Assembly: GCA_002317325.1 (NCBI GenBank)
Contig: DCJB01000074.1
Span: forward strand, 1 to 9,893
Direction of reading: 5' to 3'
DNA from: Bacteroidales bacterium UBA1711
GTDB taxonomy: Bacteria; Bacteroidota; Bacteroidia; Bacteroidales; P3
DNA: 9,893 nt
Positions 6,234 through 9,893 of the stretch are shown here, piece by piece. Made by a program: the position numbers and the translations under genes. Under the pieces are notes generated by a model. The model was given only the letters and a program-made list of their open reading frames with translations. It did not search any database and had not been told where the DNA came from. Numbering within the stretch: the first letter of the stretch is position 1; the number at the start of each line of letters is the position of its first letter.

Positions 6234-9200
6234 ATGAAAACACTCCCCGAATCAATTCGTCTCGACAAAGAGGGACTTACCGAGCGACAATACTTCCTAC
6301 TCTGCGCCATAGCCTACTTGGGAGAAAGGCTGAGCACATACGATTTGAATCAGCTTGTCCGCCGGTTTGGATACGGTACTACTAAGATTGATGACGATTT
6401 GAATACGCTTTCTGCCCGAGGCTTTATAGGCAAAAACTATAACATATTTTGGGGGTTCACTGTCTTCCCACAGTACCATCTGATAGTCTGCCTCAACGGC
6501 ATCTGCTACCACCCCGAGTGGAAGAGGCTCTTCAGTTCAATCAACAACGCTTCGGAGTTCAGCAAATCCATTTGGGAGCTGTCGGAGGCAATTTTGGGCG
6601 ACAGGGTGAAATCTTTTATCTTGGCTTGGTTAGATCGGTGGAGCTACCAGAAGGAAATAGCCGGATACTTCGTCCCGATAGTCTTTTGCAGGGAGTTCAA
6701 GAACGTCTTTCTTGAACTCCCCCCTCAGTTGGTTGTCCCTGTCTATAGCTTGGCTTTGAGTGGGTTGCTTTTTAGAGAGGATATGAATGTGGAGAATGTG
6801 GACTGGGTGGAGGAATTGGTCAAGTGCAGCCAGTGTCCCGATGTTGACAGCAACCTCCCGTCACTTCTGGCCTGTCATCGGTATCTGACATTCGGCACGG
6901 TTCCCGACCCATCGCTTCCGGACAATCCGGCGACGCTGGCCGTCAAGGCTATTCAGGCACTCTATCGAGACGACAATGAGGGGGCGCTTGCCCTTTTCGG
7001 CAAGTCGCTCAAGCTCAACAATAAATATGCGGCGGTGAAGAATATCTACGTAAACCCTTTGCTGACCCTTATGCTGATGGCCTGCTACCTCAGGTGCAAC
7101 ACGCCCGAGACGCGCAAGAAGGCACAACAGCTCGTTGTGAAGCAGCCATTCGTTGACCAATATGTCTATGATGGCGCAATGGCAATTGCAGCACGCATTC
7201 TCCATCCTACCGGCACCCAAGTCAAACCCGACCTATTGGGAGACAGGATGAGGCCCATATACAACACAGAACTCACTCGGTCGGTGGCCAAGTTGGCGGC
7301 CGCCTTTCTGAAGTACGATGCCAAAGCCTGCGGCTTGAGCCAAGAAGACTACAGTCGAACACCCCGACTCGCGATACTGAGGTATGAACTATCGGGGATT
7401 ATGGGCAAGCCCATCGCCGAGTTGGCCTCCGCCTACGGTCCCCATCCGGTGATGGCCTCCATTGCCGTCAAGGAACGCTGGGAGGTTGTCATGGAAGATT
7501 TGACCAACTCAATAGCGAAGGAGGCCCAGAACACCGCCGCCGATACCCGCATAGTCTATCTGCTGCAAAACAATAACACCGTAGAAATACGTGAGCAGCG
7601 GCGGCTCAAGAACGGCAGTTGGGGTGTGGGGAAGAGTGTCGTTTTTAGCAACTACCTCGGCTGTTCCATTGCCTGTATGAACGAAGCCGACCGTCAGGTG
7701 GCGCAGCATTTGCGTACTGGATGTTTCTACAGCAGGGCAATACCGGCTGTAGATGTGCTGCCCTTTTTAGTGGGCGAGAACCGTGTCTTCCGGGAGACGG
7801 GCAGCAGTAGGGAACCCGTCACCATTACCGAAGAGCCGCCCTTCATAGTCGTCGAGCCTAAGAAAGACCGGCTGCTCATCAGCACCAACGTGCCTGATGT
7901 CGTTGATTCTACAGGGGAATTGTGCGGGGACATCTGTATCCGTTTTCTTTCCCGCAATCAGGTGGTGGTGTGCAAGCTGAACCCAAAGCAGGGAGACATA
8001 CTCTGCCAGCTGATTCCCCTCGGCTCCATACCTGCCACGGCGCAGGAGCAGACCAAGAAGTTTCTTGAGGCCATTTCGGGAGTCATCGAGGTCCATTCGC
8101 CGCTGTTAGAAGGCGGCTCCATGCTTGCCCAGCGTAATGGTTCTTCGCTCATCGTGCTGCGTATGACCCCCAAAGCGGACACCTTCTTTGTTGTGCCCGT
8201 GGTGCAGCCGCTGCCCGGCGGAATGCTTCGCCTCGCCCCGGGCATCGGCAAGCGTGTGGTCTTTGACGAGGCAGAGGGCGAGCGTTTTCAGGTGACGCGC
8301 GACCTCAATGCCGAAAAGGAGAACTATGCCCACCTTCAGGAGTCGGTAGGCATAGACTTCGACCCCGACGGCACCACCATCGAGGTGGATGAGATGCTCT
8401 CCTTAGTTGAGTTTGTACAAGCCCATCCGGACGGTTTTGCCATGGAGTGGCTTTCCGGCACCCAGTACAAGGTCAAGAAAGTCGGCGGGCAGAACAGCGT
8501 GAACGTGGGGCTGGCCTCCAAAGAGGGCTGGTTCGACATAGAAGGCACCGTAGAGCTGGACGAAGGCAAGGTCTTCTCATCTGCGGAGTTCCTCAAGCTC
8601 ATGGCCGAGGGGCTTATCGGCCGCCGCTATGTGCGGCTTGGCGAGGGCGAGTATGCCGTCTTGGGCGAGCAGCTGGCCAAGCAGCTCCAGTCCCTCGCCC
8701 AGCTGGCCCAGTACGACCGCAAGGGCGCCCATATCCCCCGCTATCAGGTGGGGGCCATTGCCGAGGTGCTTGACAAGAACAACACCTCGCTCAAGGCCGA
8801 CCGAGGCTTTGCCCAGCTCAAGAAAAAGGTGCAGGAGGCTGCCGAGCTGAAGGTGCCCATCCCCTCGCAGCTCAAGGCGCAGCTGCGCGACTATCAGGAG
8901 GAGGGCTTCCGCTGGATGGCGCGCCTCACCTACTGGGGCGCCGGCGCCTGTCTTGCCGACGATATGGGTCTTGGCAAGACCGTCCAGACCATCGCCCTCA
9001 TGCTCCACCGCGCCGACCGCGGGGCGGCGCTGGTGCTGAGTCCTGCCTCGGTGCTGTACAACTGGAAGTCGGAACTCCAGCGCTTCGCGCCCACCCTCGA
9101 TGTGACCCTCCTCAACGAGGAGGAAGACCGTGCCGCCGCCATTTCTTCGGCTGCGGACCATGGCGTGGTGCTGTGCACCTACGGACTCCTCGTCCGCGAG

Positions 9201-9893
9201 GCCGAACTGCTGCGGCAGAAGCAGTGGGACCTCGTGGTCCTTGATGAGGCGCACACCATCAAGAACCGCAACACCAAGATGTCCTCCGCCGCCATGGACC
9301 TGCAGGCCGAGGCCCGCATACTCCTCACAGGCACGCCCGTTCAGAACTATCTTGCCGAACTCTGGAACCTCTTCCAGTTTATCAACCCCGGCCTCCTCGG
9401 CACCTTCGAGCACTTCACCAACCGCTATATCCTCCCCATCGAGCGGGACGAGAACAAGGCTGTGCAGTCGCAGCTGCGCCGGGCCATATCGCCTTTCCTC
9501 CTGCGCCGCACCAAGGCCGAGGTAGTCGAGGAGTTGCCTGAGAAGACCGAGATAGTCCACCTCGTCAACCTCAGCAGTGCCGAGCGCACCGCCTACGAGG
9601 CTCTGCGTCTCTCGGCGCAGGAGACCATGGAGGAGGAGCAGAAGGTGGGCGTGAACGTCCTCTCCATGATAACCCGCCTCCGCGAAGCGGCTTGTTCCAT
9701 CTCCTTGGTCTCCAAAGAGTGGGCCGGTGGCTCGTCCAAAATCGAAGCCTTCAAGGAGCTGGTAGAGCAGGTGGTGATGGGCGGAAACCGCGTGCTGGTC
9801 TTCAGCCAGTTCACCTCCTTCCTTGCCCAGGCCCGCAAGGCTTTGGACGACATGGAAGGAATGCAGTATCTCTACCTTGACGGCAGCACCCCC
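6234..9893 (+). CDS. SNF2-family DEAD/DEAH-box helicase (C-terminus cut off by window edge)
   Basis: I read this frame through from the ATG at 6234 to the last base without meeting a stop, giving 1220 codons. An in-frame TGA at 6207-6209 bounds the start. It encodes a SWI2/SNF2-type DNA translocase, an ATP-driven motor that moves on duplex DNA and remodels bound proteins. The motor starts near residue 885 (LKAQLRDYQEEGFRW). Motif I is DDMGLGKT (909-916, K915), motif Ia is about VLSPASVLYNW, motif II is DEAH (1004-1007) and motif III is LTGTP (1031-1035). The SNF2 block PFLLRRTKAEV is at 1087-1097. The second RecA lobe opens with RVLVFSQFTSFL (1186-1197), and motifs V-VI are beyond the edge. 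Residues of about 680-830, around WFDIEG (766-771) and RRYVRL, resemble the bacterial SNF2-associated domain. Residues 239-310 look TPR-like, and residues 15-65 could be a winged helix. The rest of the N-terminus is unrecognised. Its 5' part is far more A+T-rich than its 3' part. Confidence 0.93.
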   Translation, partial: MKTLPESIRLDKEGLTERQYFLLCAIAYLGERLSTYDLNQLVRRFGYGTTKIDDDLNTLSARGFIGKNYNIFWGFTVFPQYHLIVCLNGICYHPEWKRLFSSINNASEFSKSIWELSEAILGDRVKSFILAWLDRWSYQKEIAGYFVPIVFCREFKNVFLELPPQLVVPVYSLALSGLLFREDMNVENVDWVEELVKCSQCPDVDSNLPSLLACHRYLTFGTVPDPSLPDNPATLAVKAIQALYRDDNEGALALFGKSLKLNNKYAAVKNIYVNPLLTLMLMACYLRCNTPETRKKAQQLVVKQPFVDQYVYDGAMAIAARILHPTGTQVKPDLLGDRMRPIYNTELTRSVAKLAAAFLKYDAKACGLSQEDYSRTPRLAILRYELSGIMGKPIAELASAYGPHPVMASIAVKERWEVVMEDLTNSIAKEAQNTAADTRIVYLLQNNNTVEIREQRRLKNGSWGVGKSVVFSNYLGCSIACMNEADRQVAQHLRTGCFYSRAIPAVDVLPFLVGENRVFRETGSSREPVTITEEPPFIVVEPKKDRLLISTNVPDVVDSTGELCGDICIRFLSRNQVVVCKLNPKQGDILCQLIPLGSIPATAQEQTKKFLEAISGVIEVHSPLLEGGSMLAQRNGSSLIVLRMTPKADTFFVVPVVQPLPGGMLRLAPGIGKRVVFDEAEGERFQVTRDLNAEKENYAHLQESVGIDFDPDGTTIEVDEMLSLVEFVQAHPDGFAMEWLSGTQYKVKKVGGQNSVNVGLASKEGWFDIEGTVELDEGKVFSSAEFLKLMAEGLIGRRYVRLGEGEYAVLGEQLAKQLQSLAQLAQYDRKGAHIPRYQVGAIAEVLDKNNTSLKADRGFAQLKKKVQEAAELKVPIPSQLKAQLRDYQEEGFRWMARLTYWGAGACLADDMGLGKTVQTIALMLHRADRGAALVLSPASVLYNWKSELQRFAPTLDVTLLNEEEDRAAAISSAADHGVVLCTYGLLVREAELLRQKQWDLVVLDEAHTIKNRNTKMSSAAMDLQAEARILLTGTPVQNYLAELWNLFQFINPGLLGTFEHFTNRYILPIERDENKAVQSQLRRAISPFLLRRTKAEVVEELPEKTEIVHLVNLSSAERTAYEALRLSAQETMEEEQKVGVNVLSMITRLREAACSISLVSKEWAGGSSKIEAFKELVEQVVMGGNRVLVFSQFTSFLAQARKALDDMEGMQYLYLDGSTP

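Noticed and set aside
8577..9560. Minus-strand open frame of 327 codons
   Set aside because: It is opposite the helicase motor motifs. It has the composition of a shadow frame and no recognisable motif.
1..9893. CRISPR arrays, tRNA or rRNA genes, insertion sequences and attachment sites
   Set aside because: No regularly spaced repeats, tRNA-like cloverleaf, transposase motifs or flanking direct repeats were seen on either strand.

Overview
The window looks like a chromosomal segment of a Bacteroidales bacterium (phylum Bacteroidota). This rests on three things: a secreted thioredoxin-like protein with a DUF4369/DUF5106-type layout, A-rich gene leaders with no Shine-Dalgarno sequence, and a lipoprotein M3 peptidase. 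No RNA gene, CRISPR array, insertion sequence or transposase was found. All recognisable genes are on the + strand and densely packed, and no gap exceeds about 90 bases.

Region 1 (1-2253) is a tight three-gene operon and the most interesting part. It starts inside a DUF262 protein, of which only the C-terminal end is present. A DUF3696-type AAA/ABC-like ATPase follows with an ATGA start-stop overlap. A 296-residue protein of no family I recognise comes next after only 3 bases. DUF262 proteins include the nuclease/NTPase parts of modification-dependent restriction systems such as GmrSD, and DUF3696 ATPases resemble OLD/RecF-like defence ATPases. The cassette is therefore a candidate anti-phage defence system in which the third protein may be a new effector or regulator. 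That role is inferred from family and context.

Region 2 (2294-5871) holds two adjacent envelope genes. One encodes an exported DUF5106/thioredoxin-fold protein with a CGHC active site. The other encodes an M3-family zinc metallopeptidase (Dcp-like) with a lipoprotein signal. They are 35 bases apart and probably co-transcribed. A strong GC-rich stem-loop follows the peptidase gene.

Region 3 (5961-9893) holds a small PspC-domain membrane protein, a second short GC-rich stem-loop, and a very long SNF2-family helicase gene. The helicase gene starts at 6234, stays open for 1220 codons and runs off the right edge. Its helicase motifs lie in the last third. The long N-terminal part has a TPR-like stretch and a region resembling the bacterial SNF2-associated domain. 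G+C rises markedly from the 5' part of this gene to the 3' part.

Regions 2 and 3 look like ordinary Bacteroidales genes, with the defence-like cassette sitting directly beside them.
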